Shown: one piece after another, positions 15,558 through 26,539 of the stretch
Numbering within the stretch: position 1 is the first letter of the stretch
Layout: the number at the start of each line of letters is the position of its first letter
From: Glaciimonas sp.
GTDB lineage: Bacteria > Pseudomonadota > Gammaproteobacteria > Burkholderiales > Burkholderiaceae_D
Length of the DNA: 64,000 bases
Assembly (NCBI GenBank): GCA_012927585.1
Contig: JABBOY010000003.1
Location: 310,001 to 374,000 of the forward strand
Reading direction: 5' to 3'
Notes under the pieces: model-generated
Databases searched by the model: none
What the model was told of the DNA's origin: nothing
Seen by the model: only the letters and a program-made list of their open reading frames with translations
Program-made: the position numbers and the translations under genes

Positions 15558-18371
15558 TTACAGCGTACGCGCAATCTCTTGAACTTCAAACACTTCCAGT
15601 TGATCGCCTTCTTTGATGTCATTGAAGTTTTTCAGTGTCAAGCCGCACTCGAACCCAGCCCGCACTTCTTTGGCATCATCCTTAAAGCGCTTCAGGGAAT
15701 CAAGTTCACCGGTCCAAGCAACAACATTATCCCGCAACAACCGTACCGAAGCACCACGCTTGACGACGCCATCCAGTACATAACAACCGGCAATCGCACC
15801 AACTTTGCTCACCAGGATAACCTGACGAATCTCAACCAAGCCCAGCGCTTGCTCACGCCTCTCAGGAGCCAGCATGCCTGACAACGCGGCTCTAACTTCA
15901 TCGATCGCATCATAAATAATACTGTAATAGCGGATATCAACGCCATTGGCTTCTGCCAATTTGCGTGCCGAAGCGTCTGCCCGAGCGTTGAAGCCGATAA
16001 TGACTGCCTTGGATGCCACAGCAAGATTGACATCCGACTCGCTGATACCGCCGACACCCGCATGCACCACTTGTACACGGACTTCGCTAGTCGACAGTTT
16101 TTGCAGAGATTGAACCAGAGCTTCTTGTGAGCCCTGAACGTCTGTTTTGATAATCAATGGCAAGTTCTGGACTTCGCCCTCGCCCATCTGCTCAAACATG
16201 TTCTCGAGTTTGGCTGCCTGCTGCTTGGCAAGCTTCACATCACGAAACTTACCTTGGCGGAACAAGCCAATTTCACGCGCCTTGCGCTCATCAGTCATGA
16301 CCATCACATCTTCACCAGCAACTGGAACTTCTGTCAAACCTTGGATTTCAACAGGTATTGAAGGACCTGCTTCTGTAATGCTCTTGCCGTTTTCATTCAG
16401 CATTGCACGAACGCGACCGTAGGAGGAGCCGGCCAAAACCACATCGCCACGCTTCAAAGTCCCGGACTGCACAAGTATCGTCGCAACTGGGCCGCGCCCT
16501 TTGTCCAGCCGTGCTTCCACGACCAAACCGCGGGCAGGGGCATCCCGCGGCGCTTTCAATTCCATGACTTCAGCTTGAAGAAGAACGCTCTCCAGTAAAT
16601 TTTCAATACCTTCACCGGTTTTTGCGGAAACCGATATAAATGGTGCATCGCCGCCATATTCTTCCGGCACCACTTGCTCGGCAATCAATTCCTGTTTGAC
16701 ACGGTCAAGGTTGGCGCCCGGCTTATCAATCTTGTTGATGGCAACGATTAATGGCACGCCAGCAGCTTTCGCGTGAGCGATCGCTTCTTTGGTTTGCGGC
16801 ATGACACCGTCATCGGCAGCGACCACCAGGATAACGATATCGGTTGCCTTTGCACCGCGTGCGCGCATTGCAGTAAATGCCTCGTGACCTGGCGTATCAA
16901 GGAAAGTAATCATGCCACGCGGTGTTTCGACGTGGTAAGCGCCAATATGCTGAGTGATCCCGCCAGCCTCACTGGAAGCCACCTTGGCGCGACGAATATA
17001 ATCGAGCAGCGACGTTTTACCGTGGTCGACGTGACCCATGACAGTCACCACAGGAGCACGTGACAGCATCTCAACATCTGCATGTGGTACGTTTGATTCC
17101 AGCAGGGCATCAGGATCATCAAGCTTCGCAGCAAATGCTTTATGTCCCATTTCCTCAACCAGAATCATTGCTGTTTCCTGGTCCAGAACCTGGTTAATTG
17201 TCACCATCTGACCCAGTGTTATCAAATATTTGATAACTTCAGATGCCTTAACAGACATTTTATGCGCCAACTCGGCAACCGTAATCGTTTCTGCCACGTA
17301 GACATCTTTGATTACAGCTTCTGTAGGTGCCTGAAAATTAGTGCTGTGGTCATCATTATGGGAGCTTCTGCGGCCGCCGCGCGAACCACTACGCCAGGCA
17401 TCACGACCGGAACCTGTGTTGCCACGCGGCTTGATTGTGCTGACTCCACGTTTTTTGGCTGCATCATCCTGCCAAGTTGAGGAGACATTAGCTGACTTAA
17501 TAGATTTTTTATCGACAACTACCGGCTTTTTCTCGCTTGGCTTCTTGTCCGCAGGCTTGTGCAGCGTTCCCTCAGGCGCCTTTGCTACCACCGGCACTGG
17601 CGCCGGTTCAGGCGCCTTGATTACTCTGCGCGGAGCACTTAGCATGGCCTTGATTTGCGCGACCTCGTCCGCTACAGCTTTACGCGCATGTTCAGTAGCG
17701 GCGGTTTTCTCAGCAGATTCCTTGACAAGGATGTCAGATTTTTTCTTGGCATCTTCAGCGGTAAAACGCTTTTTTTCTTCTGCAGCGACGCCTCCCGTTG
17801 TAGCAGCTGCAAGTACAACCTGGGCAGCGATCTTTTCTGTCTCCATCTTGGCTTTTTGCAGTGCTTTTTCTTGCGCTTCGGCCTGTGCTGCTTTTTCAGC
17901 CTCAAGTTTTGCCAAACGTTCTTGCTTTTCGTGCAGCTCTGCCTCGTGACGAACAATCAACTCAGCTTGACGTCGCACCTCTTCTTCGCGCCGAGCGATG
18001 TCATCCGCATCAACCGCAGGCAAAGTTGCGAGAGTAGGAATGCTACCAGGGCTTTCTACCGGAGCATCTTCGCGTTTGACAAAAGTGCGCTTCTTGCGCA
18101 CCTCCACCTGAATTGTGCGCGATTTGCCTGTGGCATCAGCCTGTTTAATCTCTGTCGTTTCTTTACGTGTCAACGTGAATTTTTTCTTGTCACTATCCTG
18201 CGTAGCACCATGTGCGCGGCGCAGATGATCCAAAAGTCTATCCTTGTCATCTTTTGACAACGGATCGGACGCCGAGCTTTTTTGTACGCCAGAGGCGTGC
18301 AACTGCGTTAGCAGCAAATCCGCTGACATATTCAACTCGGTGGCAAATTGGGCTACATTGTTACTCGCCAT
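15558..18371 (-). CDS. infB: Translation initiation factor IF-2
   Basis: A 937-residue IF-2, long like other betaproteobacterial forms. IF2 N-terminal domains bracket a long charged, Ala/Glu/Lys-rich coiled linker (about 90-330). The GTPase domain starts near residue 440 with [22 protein letters not shown] and NKIDKP, followed by domain II and the C-terminal fMet-tRNA-binding domain. It delivers initiator tRNA to the 30S subunit. It is 49 bp downstream of nusA in the same operon. Confidence 0.98.
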   Translation of the reverse strand: MASNNVAQFATELNMSADLLLTQLHASGVQKSSASDPLSKDDKDRLLDHLRRAHGATQDSDKKKFTLTRKETTEIKQADATGKSRTIQVEVRKKRTFVKREDAPVESPGSIPTLATLPAVDADDIARREEEVRRQAELIVRHEAELHEKQERLAKLEAEKAAQAEAQEKALQKAKMETEKIAAQVVLAAATTGGVAAEEKKRFTAEDAKKKSDILVKESAEKTAATEHARKAVADEVAQIKAMLSAPRRVIKAPEPAPVPVVAKAPEGTLHKPADKKPSEKKPVVVDKKSIKSANVSSTWQDDAAKKRGVSTIKPRGNTGSGRDAWRSGSRGGRRSSHNDDHSTNFQAPTEAVIKDVYVAETITVAELAHKMSVKASEVIKYLITLGQMVTINQVLDQETAMILVEEMGHKAFAAKLDDPDALLESNVPHADVEMLSRAPVVTVMGHVDHGKTSLLDYIRRAKVASSEAGGITQHIGAYHVETPRGMITFLDTPGHEAFTAMRARGAKATDIVILVVAADDGVMPQTKEAIAHAKAAGVPLIVAINKIDKPGANLDRVKQELIAEQVVPEEYGGDAPFISVSAKTGEGIENLLESVLLQAEVMELKAPRDAPARGLVVEARLDKGRGPVATILVQSGTLKRGDVVLAGSSYGRVRAMLNENGKSITEAGPSIPVEIQGLTEVPVAGEDVMVMTDERKAREIGLFRQGKFRDVKLAKQQAAKLENMFEQMGEGEVQNLPLIIKTDVQGSQEALVQSLQKLSTSEVRVQVVHAGVGGISESDVNLAVASKAVIIGFNARADASARKLAEANGVDIRYYSIIYDAIDEVRAALSGMLAPERREQALGLVEIRQVILVSKVGAIAGCYVLDGVVKRGASVRLLRDNVVAWTGELDSLKRFKDDAKEVRAGFECGLTLKNFNDIKEGDQLEVFEVQEIARTL

Positions 18372-18420
18372 TCAATCCTCTTTTCTATGTTGCTTGACAG
18401 ACAATAATGAAACATTCAAA

Positions 18421-19980
18421 TCACTTACCCTCGACAAGGCTCCAGGCCCTGGCTTGTAGTGTCTTGGCACGCTCATCGTACTTGGCATCAATGAGCTTCA
18501 TTTCATCATCCGTCACATCTTCAAATTCATTGCCAATCAATTGCCGCGCACGTTCCGCCGGCAACGCCAGAATTGCGCCGAATTCATCGTAGGCTAAATC
18601 AGCAAATGCTTTGATCGTCTTGATATCAACCAGACCCAATTTGCCGGCGGTAATACGATCCATGCCATCAAGATTTGCGAGACCATCATCCATACCCTCA
18701 AGGCCCTCTTCCGAAGCAATAGCTTCTGACACTAGTGCGTCTCGGGCCCTGTTACGCAATTCATTCACCGTTTCCTGATCGAAAGATTCAATTCCAAGCA
18801 TTTCACTAATCGGCACATAAGCAACCTCTTCAAGACTGGTAAAGCCCTCATCGACCAGGATATCGGCGACCTCTTTGTCAACATCCAGCTTATCCATGAA
18901 AAGCAGGCGTATTGCAGCGGTTTCCAATGCTGATTTGTCAGCTGATTCCTCTGCTGTCATGATATTGATTTTCCATCCCGTCAACTCTGAGGCCAGACGC
19001 ACATTTTGCCCACTGCGACCAATTGCAATAGCTAAGTTTTCCTCATCGACAACGACATCCATTGCATGCTTATCTTCGTCCACTACAATCGAAAAAACAT
19101 TCGCCGGCGCCAGCGCGCCAATCACGAATTGCGCCGGGTCCTCCGACCACAGCACGATATCCACGCGCTCGCCACCCAGCTCCCCAGTCACCGCCTGCAC
19201 GCGCGAACCGCGCATGCCCACGCAGGTACCGATAGGATCGATACGTTTATCATTTGTATGCACAGCAATTTTCGCCCGAACACCAACATCGCGAGCGGCA
19301 GACTTCACCTCGAGACTACCTTGTTCTATTTCAGGCACCTCAAGCTCAAACAGTTTCATTATGAATTCTGGAGCTGTACGGGAAAGAATCACCTGTGGCC
19401 CACGAACATTGCGATCTATTCTTAAGATATAGGCACGCACACGATCACCAATACGCAGATTTTCCTTCGGAATCATTTGATCACGCGGCAAGCGGGCCTC
19501 GATCTTACCGGACTCAACAATTGCATCCCCGCGTTCCATACGTTTGATGGTGCCGGTTACAAGTGAATCGCCTCTTTCAAGAAAATCCATCAGAATTTGC
19601 TCACGCTCCGCATCACGAATACGCTGCAGTACGACTTGCTTTGTGTCTTGCGCAAAACGGCGACCAAAATCGACTGATTCAATTGGCTCTTCTATGTAAT
19701 CGTCAACTTCGATGTCGGCGATTTGTTCCTTTGCCTCAAAATGCAGCACTTCCTGATCCGGCAATTGCAAACCAGCCTCGTCCGGCACAACATGCCAGCG
19801 CCGAAAAGATTCGAATTGGCCCGCTTCACGATTAATGGAGACGCGGATGTCGACATCCCCCTCATATCGCTTTTTTGTTGCCTGTGCCAGCGCATGCTCA
19901 AGTGCGCCAAAGACTACATCTTTATCGACATTTTTTTCACGCGCTAACGCATCAACCAATAATAAAACTTCTCGACTCAT
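18421..19980 (-). CDS. nusA: Transcription termination/antitermination protein NusA
   Basis: A 519-residue RNA polymerase-binding factor. The N-terminal domain is followed by S1 (about 135-200), two KH domains (with [17 protein letters not shown] and [12 protein letters not shown]), and two acidic helix-hairpin-helix repeats at the C-terminus, as in E. coli. It acts in pausing, termination and rRNA antitermination. The ATG overlaps the rimP stop by four bases, so translation of the two is coupled. Confidence 0.98.
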   Translation of the reverse strand: MSREVLLLVDALAREKNVDKDVVFGALEHALAQATKKRYEGDVDIRVSINREAGQFESFRRWHVVPDEAGLQLPDQEVLHFEAKEQIADIEVDDYIEEPIESVDFGRRFAQDTKQVVLQRIRDAEREQILMDFLERGDSLVTGTIKRMERGDAIVESGKIEARLPRDQMIPKENLRIGDRVRAYILRIDRNVRGPQVILSRTAPEFIMKLFELEVPEIEQGSLEVKSAARDVGVRAKIAVHTNDKRIDPIGTCVGMRGSRVQAVTGELGGERVDIVLWSEDPAQFVIGALAPANVFSIVVDEDKHAMDVVVDEENLAIAIGRSGQNVRLASELTGWKINIMTAEESADKSALETAAIRLLFMDKLDVDKEVADILVDEGFTSLEEVAYVPISEMLGIESFDQETVNELRNRARDALVSEAIASEEGLEGMDDGLANLDGMDRITAGKLGLVDIKTIKAFADLAYDEFGAILALPAERARQLIGNEFEDVTDDEMKLIDAKYDERAKTLQARAWSLVEGK

Positions 19981-20462
19981 GCTTTGCGGCTCCTAAAATC
20001 CACTGTTGGCACCAATCGTGCCTTATCTACGTCAGCGAGCGTAAAATCCAACGTCGCCATCCCTTCATCCCCCTCAAACTCCAGCTTCAACGCTTCGCCT
20101 AGAGGCTCATGAAGAATACCTTGATACGTTCTACGATTCGACGTTCCCGCCATTGGCAATCGCAACTTGATTACTGCCTCCTGCCCTGCGAAGCGCACAT
20201 AATCAGAAAGCTTTCTCAGTGGCCTATCCAGGCCTGGCGATGAAATTTCAAGTCGAGAATAATTAACATTTTCAACCGTCAACACGTGCGTTAATTGGTG
20301 ACTCACTTTTGCACAGTCTTCGACAGTAATCAAACCTTCTTCAGCATTTTCGGGAATGAAATCAATATACGCGCGCAACAGGCCACGTTCCGCTTGCTCG
20401 AAATCCACAAGCTCGTAACCCATACCGATAACTGTTTTTTCGATTAAATCCAGTAAAAGCAA
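19977..20462 (-). CDS. rimP: Ribosome maturation factor RimP
   Basis: A protein of about 161 residues that assists 30S assembly. [17 protein letters not shown], the [11 protein letters not shown] segment and [14 protein letters not shown] are diagnostic. No ATG lies at the expected position. The TTG at 20462 gives [11 protein letters not shown], close to the family N-terminus. A TTG at 20501 would add 13 atypical residues. The use of a weak start codon at the head of an operon is notable. A promoter and an intrinsic-terminator-like hairpin lie upstream. Confidence 0.9.
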   Translation of the reverse strand: MLLLDLIEKTVIGMGYELVDFEQAERGLLRAYIDFIPENAEEGLITVEDCAKVSHQLTHVLTVENVNYSRLEISSPGLDRPLRKLSDYVRFAGQEAVIKLRLPMAGTSNRRTYQGILHEPLGEALKLEFEGDEGMATLDFTLADVDKARLVPTVDFRSRKA

Positions 20463-20531
20463 AGCATTCTCCGTACATAAACAAACCCCGCCACGCCACA
20501 ACAGTGAGCGTTGGATTTAAAACCATTCAGC

Positions 20532-20564
20532 AAAAAAAAGATGGGCCTCTGCCCATCTTTTATT
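20532..20564 (-). terminator. Bidirectional-looking terminator upstream of rimP
   Basis: GATGGGC (20540-20546) and GCCCATC (20551-20557) pair around a 4-nt loop and are flanked by an A8 tract and a T tract. On the minus strand the hairpin runs into TTTTTTTT. It can end rluB transcripts. It also lies between the predicted promoter at 20626-20652 and rimP. Confidence 0.85.
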
Positions 20565-20625
20565 TACATACGAAGCCAAGCTGTTCGATTACAGTGGACT
20601 CAGAGTGACTTTTTTAAGTCAGCGC

Positions 20626-20652
20626 ATTATATACGATATGCGCCATAGGCAA
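20626..20652 (-). promoter_or_regulatory. Promoter upstream of rimP
   Basis: On the minus strand a perfect TATAAT (20631-20626) is preceded by TTGCCT (20652-20647) with a 15-bp spacer, or by TTGTTG with 18 bp. Transcription would start near 20619 and meet the terminator hairpin after about 60-85 nt, before rimP. Confidence 0.55.
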
Positions 20653-20771
20653 CAATGTAAAAATGCCCGGCGGTCAAGCAGGCAATATACATACATTAAT
20701 AAAAACACAGGACACTGCGCAAAAAAACCATTTCATTTAAATTACGCCCTGATCCTGTTCAACGTGAGAAA

Positions 20772-22379
20772 TTACCCCTTATTGCGGCGGCGCGGTACAA
20801 CTTCCTGACTATTCGCCCCGTAAGGCTGTCGACTGGAATTGCGCCGTGGCTGACCCATGCCGGCATAACCAAACGTAGTCTGGAGCGGGTCAGGCTGACG
20901 ATTCCGGGGGGACTGAGTCTTCCCTGGTTCAAAGCTTTGCCCCTGCTTTTTATAATTCATATTCTTTTTGCTGTCACCAACATCTTTGCGTTCTCGATTT
21001 CCACTGTAGCCCACGGATTCTTTTCCACGGCTTTTGGCAGCAATTTTATCCAATCCACACAGATTTAATAAATCCCGAACCGCATTTTCTTCCATCTCTT
21101 CCCATCGTCCACGTTTCAAACCGCGTGGAAGAGTCATGGCGCCATACCGGGTGCGTATCAGGCGCGATACGGTTAACCCAATTGCTTCAAACATGCGTCG
21201 CACTTCCCGATTTCTGCCTTCGCCAATGATAACGCGATACCATTTATTTATACCCTCGCCACCGCCATCCGCAATTTTGGAAAATTGTGCCAGGCCGTCC
21301 CCCAATTCAACGCCGTTCAGCAGTTTCTGGCGCATGCCTTCTTCCAGTTCACCCAAAGTGCGCACAGCATACTCACGATCAATGCCATAACGGGGATGCA
21401 TTAGACGGTTAGCGAGATCGCCGGACGTTGTAAACAACAGCAACCCTTCCGTGTTGAAATCCAGCCGGCCAACCGCCAGCCACTTGCCCGCCTTCATGCT
21501 AGGCAAATGATCAAAAACTGACGGCCTTCCGTCAGGATCGTTATTGCTGACAATTTCGCCTGCTGGCTTATGATAAATCAGCACCCTAGGAGGATGCGTG
21601 CTGACTTTTCGCTGGATTTGCTTACCATTGATTCGCACAATATCCGTAGGCAAAATTCGTTGCCCAATATGTGCAGGTTCGCCATTCACGGAGACACGCC
21701 CTGATATGATCAAATCTTCCATGTCCCGACGCGAGCCGAGGCCAGCCTCTGCCAATACCTTATGTAGCTTGGGCGCGTCATCGTCAGCAGTCAGATCGCG
21801 CCTGACGTTTTTTTGCGGTGATGTACGGTTAGCCTGACGCGAGTTGGCATCTGAGCCGTCAATCTGGTTATGATCGAACTCTTCGGAAATGACAAACGAA
21901 AATAGCGCATCAGCATCTGCAGGTTTTGTACGCGTTTGTTGTGTCCTGCCATTTTCCTTGCCGTTAAAGGATTTTGATGCAACGCGCCCGGACTGACTCG
22001 GTTTCTGTTGCCGAATGCCGTTGCCACGATTACCCCGTGCATGCCGCGGCTCCGGTGTTGCTGTACTTACCGCTAGCGCATCTTCTTTCGCTGCCAGTGG
22101 CTCGACAACAGTATTTTCTTGCGAGGAGGAAACGGGTACAGCGATAGCCTGGTCGTCCAACTGTGATGAAAGTGAAACCGGCTTTGCCTTTCTTGGCGCG
22201 CGCGGGACACGTACAGCAGGCTTGTCCGACTGCAATTCAACCACTGTGTCAACTGGTGTTAAATCAGTGGTTTTTTTCCGTGTACGCACGCGCTTGCTTT
22301 TTTCAATTGCCACCGTATCACCTTGGGTAAGTATATCGGGACTTTCCAGCAGAGTATTCTTTGGATTGGACGGGTTCAT
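20772..22379 (-). CDS. rluB: 23S rRNA pseudouridine(2605) synthase, with long N-terminal extension
   Basis: A 535-residue protein, much longer than E. coli RluB. Residues 1-200 are a low-complexity basic/acidic extension. An S4 domain (about 204-260, [20 protein letters not shown]) and the RsuA/RluB catalytic domain follow, with catalytic Asp307 in [15 protein letters not shown] basic, Arg/Asn/Gln-rich tail ends the protein. It modifies helix 89-93 region uridine of 23S rRNA. It lies 3 bp after scpB, a common pairing. Confidence 0.95.
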   Translation of the reverse strand: MNPSNPKNTLLESPDILTQGDTVAIEKSKRVRTRKKTTDLTPVDTVVELQSDKPAVRVPRAPRKAKPVSLSSQLDDQAIAVPVSSSQENTVVEPLAAKEDALAVSTATPEPRHARGNRGNGIRQQKPSQSGRVASKSFNGKENGRTQQTRTKPADADALFSFVISEEFDHNQIDGSDANSRQANRTSPQKNVRRDLTADDDAPKLHKVLAEAGLGSRRDMEDLIISGRVSVNGEPAHIGQRILPTDIVRINGKQIQRKVSTHPPRVLIYHKPAGEIVSNNDPDGRPSVFDHLPSMKAGKWLAVGRLDFNTEGLLLFTTSGDLANRLMHPRYGIDREYAVRTLGELEEGMRQKLLNGVELGDGLAQFSKIADGGGEGINKWYRVIIGEGRNREVRRMFEAIGLTVSRLIRTRYGAMTLPRGLKRGRWEEMEENAVRDLLNLCGLDKIAAKSRGKESVGYSGNRERKDVGDSKKNMNYKKQGQSFEPGKTQSPRNRQPDPLQTTFGYAGMGQPRRNSSRQPYGANSQEVVPRRRNKG

Positions 22380-22382
22380 TAT

Positions 22383-23165
22383 TTACTTCGTGATATTACT
22401 GTTCGCATTCGCATCAATCATTGGGTCAGTCGTATAACCTGAATAAACGGCTTCAATTTGTGAAACGGGAATGTGCACATCGGGCTCCTGGCCTTGTGCA
22501 GAATATGGAATGACATTGTCGATACTGCCGGTTAACTCTATATGGGCAAAGCCATCACTGGTGTCTGGCAAGTCTACGAGAAGTTGAAGATCGGCTTCCA
22601 TTGTTTGTAATTGCTGCAAGGTATCGCCCTGCATTTCGATCTTCGATGCCTGCTGTAATTGCGGCAGTTTATCCAGGGAAGCCAAGCCGAGGTCACTCAA
22701 AAATTGCTTGGTTGTGGCAAGCAAAGCAGGGCGCCCTGGAACATCACGATGCCCCACGACATCAATCCATCCCCGCTCCTCGATCAACTTTATCGTTTGC
22801 GAGTTGACGGCAACGCCACGTATTTCCTCTATGTCGCCTCGGGTCACAGGTTGACGATAAGCAATGATGGCCAAGGTTTCCATGGTCGCTCTGGAATATC
22901 GTTGCGGCTTCTCGGGATTCAGACGATCCAGGTATATTTTCATCTCTGGTTTGCTTTGAACACGCCAACCAGACGATAAAAAAACCATTTCTATACCCTT
23001 GTCAAGCCAGTCTGCGCGTAACTCTTCAAGAATCGCATTAATATCTTCAACATCCAATGCATCTTCAAGCCCACTAAATAACTTCCTCATATCATGAACT
23101 GATAAAGGTTGATAAGCGCACAACAAGGCGGTTTCAAGGACTTTTTTTGCCTCAGGAGTATCCAT
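22383..23165 (-). CDS. scpB: Chromosome segregation/condensation protein ScpB
   Basis: A 260-residue ScpB, the kleisin-associated subunit of the SMC-ScpAB condensin. The N-terminal [21 protein letters not shown] and the second winged helix with [22 protein letters not shown] are typical. The C-terminal 80 residues form an acidic tail longer than in B. subtilis. Genes for SMC and ScpA are not in the window. It starts the scpB-rluB unit, divergent from dusA. Confidence 0.93.
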   Translation of the reverse strand: MDTPEAKKVLETALLCAYQPLSVHDMRKLFSGLEDALDVEDINAILEELRADWLDKGIEMVFLSSGWRVQSKPEMKIYLDRLNPEKPQRYSRATMETLAIIAYRQPVTRGDIEEIRGVAVNSQTIKLIEERGWIDVVGHRDVPGRPALLATTKQFLSDLGLASLDKLPQLQQASKIEMQGDTLQQLQTMEADLQLLVDLPDTSDGFAHIELTGSIDNVIPYSAQGQEPDVHIPVSQIEAVYSGYTTDPMIDANANSNITK

Positions 23166-23599
23166 GTACAGATCTTAAGCGGCTATTGCGAGATTATATT
23201 CGACGACGATCTTTCAAAATAGGAACCGACTAGATATCTCGTTGATGCTGATTTTATTTCAGCACTCAGTTTACTGAATATGCAATGAGTGACGATTTGA
23301 AAGAGTTGCGCGGCTAGGTTTAATGGGATTGCTGATACTGCCATCAAACATATTTTGTCTCTGACTTTGCTCTGCGATTCGCATGTCAATTAAGGGCGAG
23401 TAACTAGCGGCGGCTTAAACTTTGGAAATTATAACTGCAATTTGCAAATTATATCAAAAAGGCCTTGTCTATTATGGTAAACCTTATCCAACGCATGCGC
23501 CTGACGGAACTTGTATTTGCAGTCAAGAGTGAATTTGAAGCGATAATAGGAGAAATTCTTGGCAAAAAGAGGCAAAGGTAAGTGAAAACATGAATCAAA
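23166..23599. other. Divergent intergenic region between scpB and dusA
   Basis: About 430 bp with AT-rich stretches. A 35-codon forward frame at 23474-23581 (MVNLIQRMRLTEL at its start) has no recognisable family and is not called. Promoters for scpB and dusA must lie here, but no clear -35/-10 pair was identified. Confidence 0.4.
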
Positions 23600-24652
23600 A
23601 TGAATCTTGACGTGACTGAAAAAATGATGCTACCTACGGAGAATTCTAAAAACAGGCTGGTTTATAACAGGCGCAGAATATCTGTCGCGCCGATGATGGA
23701 TTGGACAGATAGACATTGCCGCTCATTCCATAGAAAAATTACTCGCCATAGTTGGTTATATACAGAAATGGTGACTACCGGAGCGCTCCTGCACGGAGAC
23801 GTTGCACGGCATCTGGATTTTAGCCAGGAAGAACATCCGGTAGCATTGCAATTAGGCGGAAGCGACCCGAGCGATTTGGCCAAAAGTGCGAAATTAGGCG
23901 AATCATGGGGCTACGACGAAATTAACCTGAATTGCGGTTGCCCCTCCGAACGTGTGCAAAAAGGTGCGTTCGGCGCATGTCTGATGGCAGAACCTAATTT
24001 GGTGGCGGACTGCGTAAAGGCGATGCGCGATGCTGCGTCCATTGAGATTACTGTCAAGCATCGCGTCGGCGTTGACCAAATACAGTCCTACGATTTTGTG
24101 CGCGATTTTGTCGGGACGGTGGCGCAGGCGGGTTGCATTACCTTCATCGTTCATGCCCGCAATGCGATCCTGAAAGGATTGAGTCCAAAGCAGAACCGCG
24201 AGATTCCTCCCTTGAAATACGATTTTGTCTATCAATTGAAGCGTGATTTTCCGCAACTGGAGATTATTCTTAATGGTGGCGTCAAAACATTGGACGAGAT
24301 TGACTGTCACCTCAAGTATGTCGATGGCGTCATGCTGGGGCGCGAGGCGTATCACAATCCTTACTCAATGGCTGCTTTTGACGCACGTTATTATGGCGAT
24401 GAGGCTCCGGTCAGATCTCGTGCCGAGGTGCTGGAGACGATGATTCACTATATTCGAAATCAGTTTGAGCGTTGCGACCTAAATACCGAAACTGGGATAC
24501 GGCTCAACAGCATTACCCGTCACATGCTAGGCTTGATGGCGGGCATGCCTGGGGCGCGCAGGTTCCGGCAATTACTTTCAGACTCGGAAAAGCTGGCGGC
24601 CAATGATCCAACATTGTTATTAAGAGCATTCGAACAGATGCAAGCATCGTAA
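23600..24652 (+). CDS. dusA: tRNA-dihydrouridine(20/20a) synthase
   Basis: A 350-residue FMN enzyme that reduces uridines 20 and 20a in the tRNA D loop. RRISVAPMMDWTDRHCRSFH near residue 25 and the NCGCPSERVQKGAFGACLM active-site region (catalytic Cys about residue 114) are the DusA signatures. IILNGGVKTLDE and the phosphate-binding GVMLGREAYHNPY follow. The first 24 residues are poorly conserved, so the real start may be one of the Met codons around residues 9-10. Confidence 0.95.
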   Translation: MNLDVTEKMMLPTENSKNRLVYNRRRISVAPMMDWTDRHCRSFHRKITRHSWLYTEMVTTGALLHGDVARHLDFSQEEHPVALQLGGSDPSDLAKSAKLGESWGYDEINLNCGCPSERVQKGAFGACLMAEPNLVADCVKAMRDAASIEITVKHRVGVDQIQSYDFVRDFVGTVAQAGCITFIVHARNAILKGLSPKQNREIPPLKYDFVYQLKRDFPQLEIILNGGVKTLDEIDCHLKYVDGVMLGREAYHNPYSMAAFDARYYGDEAPVRSRAEVLETMIHYIRNQFERCDLNTETGIRLNSITRHMLGLMAGMPGARRFRQLLSDSEKLAANDPTLLLRAFEQMQAS

Positions 24653-24708
24653 TAGTTACTTGCTCATGCCACCGATAAATTTTTGTCTCTTGCTGTAAAT
24701 ACTGGCGT

Positions 24709-24726
24709 TACTGAGGATGCTCAGTA
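24709..24726. repeat. Small inverted repeat after dusA
   Basis: TACTGAG and CTCAGTA pair perfectly around GATG, 57 bp after the dusA stop. There is no T tract, so it is at best a weak terminator. Confidence 0.35.
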
Positions 24727-24787
24727 TCCTTCAATAGTGTTTAGTCACGGATTTTGCGTATTTTACATATTTTCTATACTCAACTGC

Positions 24788-24846
24788 GTATTTTAAAAAA
24801 ATTCAATAAATACATGCGTAAAATAGCTATTTTTACCGCATACTCC
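24788..24846 (+). repeat. AT-rich dispersed element, copy 3
   Basis: GTATTTT at 24788, ATGCG at offset 26 and GCATACTCC ending at 24846 (59 nt), followed by CATATTTTT. ATGCGTAAAATA and TATTTTTACCGCAT form a good hairpin. A second GTATTTT lies 30 bp upstream (24758), with CTGCG at offset 26 from it, suggesting a nested or tandem half-unit. The element ends 138 bp before the glutaredoxin start. Confidence 0.85.
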
Positions 24847-24983
24847 CATATTTTTAAGAAAATAAAAGTTATCTGAAATAACTACAGCGCATGTTTGAAT
24901 GCAATTTTCTCAGCACTGGCGACTGCCGCCTTGTCGCTTACAATGCCTTGCTTGAAGCAGATAACATTCCATAGAGAGAACCG

Positions 24984-25367
24984 ATGAAATATTTTTTTAG
25001 ATTGATACGCGTCATTCTTGGCCCTTTCATGCTACTCAAAGAGTTTCTGACCAGACCGCAAGGCGTAGTTCGCTCTGCAACTGAGCAAGCCATCGTCAAT
25101 GCCGCTTGCCGGCAATTAACCTTGTATCAATTTAGCACCTGTCCGTTTTGCATCAAGGTGCGCCAAGAATTGCGCCGTCATTCTTTGACCGTCGAATTAC
25201 GCGATGCGCAGCATTCGGCAGAGAACCGCCAAACCCTGTTGGCACAAGGCGGCAGCAGCAAGGTGCCTTGCCTGAAAATTACCGATGAACACGGCACCGC
25301 ACAATGGTTATATCAATCAGGTGAAATCATCGGCTATTTGCAGCAACGGTTTGCAGTCGTCAAATAA
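24984..25367 (+). CDS. Membrane-anchored glutaredoxin-like protein
   Basis: A 127-residue protein with a short hydrophobic N-terminal segment (FFRLIRVILGPFMLL) that likely anchors it to the inner membrane, then a glutaredoxin domain with the redox motif CPFC at residues 53-56 and the cis-Pro region KVPCL. The C-terminus YQSGEIIGYLQQRF fits the family. It probably reduces disulfides or glutathionylated targets. It is 19 bp upstream of the M29-like gene and likely cotranscribed with it. The substrate is unknown. Confidence 0.85.
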   Translation: MKYFFRLIRVILGPFMLLKEFLTRPQGVVRSATEQAIVNAACRQLTLYQFSTCPFCIKVRQELRRHSLTVELRDAQHSAENRQTLLAQGGSSKVPCLKITDEHGTAQWLYQSGEIIGYLQQRFAVVK

Positions 25368-25386
25368 GCATTGCGCAGGTAATCAA

Positions 25387-26442
25387 ATGCGCGCCGGCAA
25401 CGCCGACAGTACGCTCATCAGCAAGACCGACAGCGCGACGGTGGATACTGCGGAACAGCATCTGCGCGATATTCTGTCGTTTGCATTCGACCATGCACAC
25501 GCGCATTCGGCGCTGGTGGTATTCGATACACGCTGTGATCTGGCGCTAGCGCTGACAGCGGCTTACCGACGCTGTCTTCCGAACGCGACTTTCATCGATT
25601 TCGATGCGGTTTCGCCACAGGCTGTGCTGGCGGCATTCACACCGCTCGCACCGTCCGATCTGGTGGTGCTGATTCAATCGACCAACTTCCGGCTGGAGGC
25701 GTTTCGGATTCGGGTCGAACTATTCAAGCACGCGCTGAAGGTGATCGAGCATCCGCATTTGGCCCGCATGCGCGGGCCGGAAGTGCTCTATTACATCGAT
25801 TCCCTGGCCTATGATCCCGCGTATTTCCGCGGCGTTGGCAATGCGCTGAAGATGCGCATTGATCGTGCACAAGGCGGGGTAGTCGACAGCAGCGGCGGCG
25901 CGCGCCTGGTGTTCGCCTCCCGATTTGAATTGGCGAAACTGAATGTGGGCGATTACAGCCAGATGAAAAATATTGGCGGCCAGTTCCCGATCGGCGAAGT
26001 GTTCACAGAGGCGCAAGACCTTGAGGCAGTCAACGGTCGGGTGCGCATTTTTGTGTTTGGCGATACCGCGTTCATGGTCAACCAACCCGAAACACCGATC
26101 ACGTTGGTAGTCACCAAGGGGCAGGTGACGGATGTAATCGATTCCACCCCGGAATTCGAGCAGGTGTTGGCCAATATCCGTGCCGACGAAGGCGTAGTAT
26201 GGGTGCGTGAACTGGGGTTTGGCATGAATCGCGCTTTTTCACAAGACCGAACGGTAAGCGATATCGGCACCTTCGAACGCATGTGTGGCATTCACCTGTC
26301 GCTCGGCGCTAAACACGGCAGCTACGGCAAACCCAACTTCAAACGCGGCGACGGCAAACATCACGTTGACGTCTTTGCCGTGACCGAATCGGTCATGCTG
26401 GACAATGAAGTGGTGTACCGCAACGGCGCGTGGCAAGTTTGA
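25387..26442 (+). CDS. M29-family (aminopeptidase T-like) metallopeptidase homologue
   Basis: A 351-residue protein. Its C-terminal half carries a pattern resembling M29 thermophilic aminopeptidases: GQFPIGEVFTE (metal-binding Glu), an ELGFGMN segment, FERMCGIHLSLG (His) and HHVDVF (His and Asp). The N-terminal half is a Rossmann-like region also seen in the family. Catalytic competence is inferred. The ATG at 25387 was preferred because the longer frame runs into the glutaredoxin gene. A leucyl-aminopeptidase-like role in the cytoplasm is likely. Confidence 0.7.
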   Translation: MRAGNADSTLISKTDSATVDTAEQHLRDILSFAFDHAHAHSALVVFDTRCDLALALTAAYRRCLPNATFIDFDAVSPQAVLAAFTPLAPSDLVVLIQSTNFRLEAFRIRVELFKHALKVIEHPHLARMRGPEVLYYIDSLAYDPAYFRGVGNALKMRIDRAQGGVVDSSGGARLVFASRFELAKLNVGDYSQMKNIGGQFPIGEVFTEAQDLEAVNGRVRIFVFGDTAFMVNQPETPITLVVTKGQVTDVIDSTPEFEQVLANIRADEGVVWVRELGFGMNRAFSQDRTVSDIGTFERMCGIHLSLGAKHGSYGKPNFKRGDGKHHVDVFAVTESVMLDNEVVYRNGAWQV

Positions 26443-26539
26443 TTTCATTTTCAAATCAAATATTCGGCCTAGCGCGGCCATCAATACGAGTTGATTGGCT
26501 AAACCCTATAATCACGCCACATTCACTTGAGATAACGCC

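Noticed and set aside
20580-20600. T-loop-like GTTCGATT upstream of rimP
   Set aside because: I looked for a tRNA here, as some proteobacteria carry metY before rimP. No cloverleaf can be formed.
23474-23581. 35-codon frame upstream of dusA
   Set aside because: No recognisable motif; frame could be chance in AT-rich DNA.
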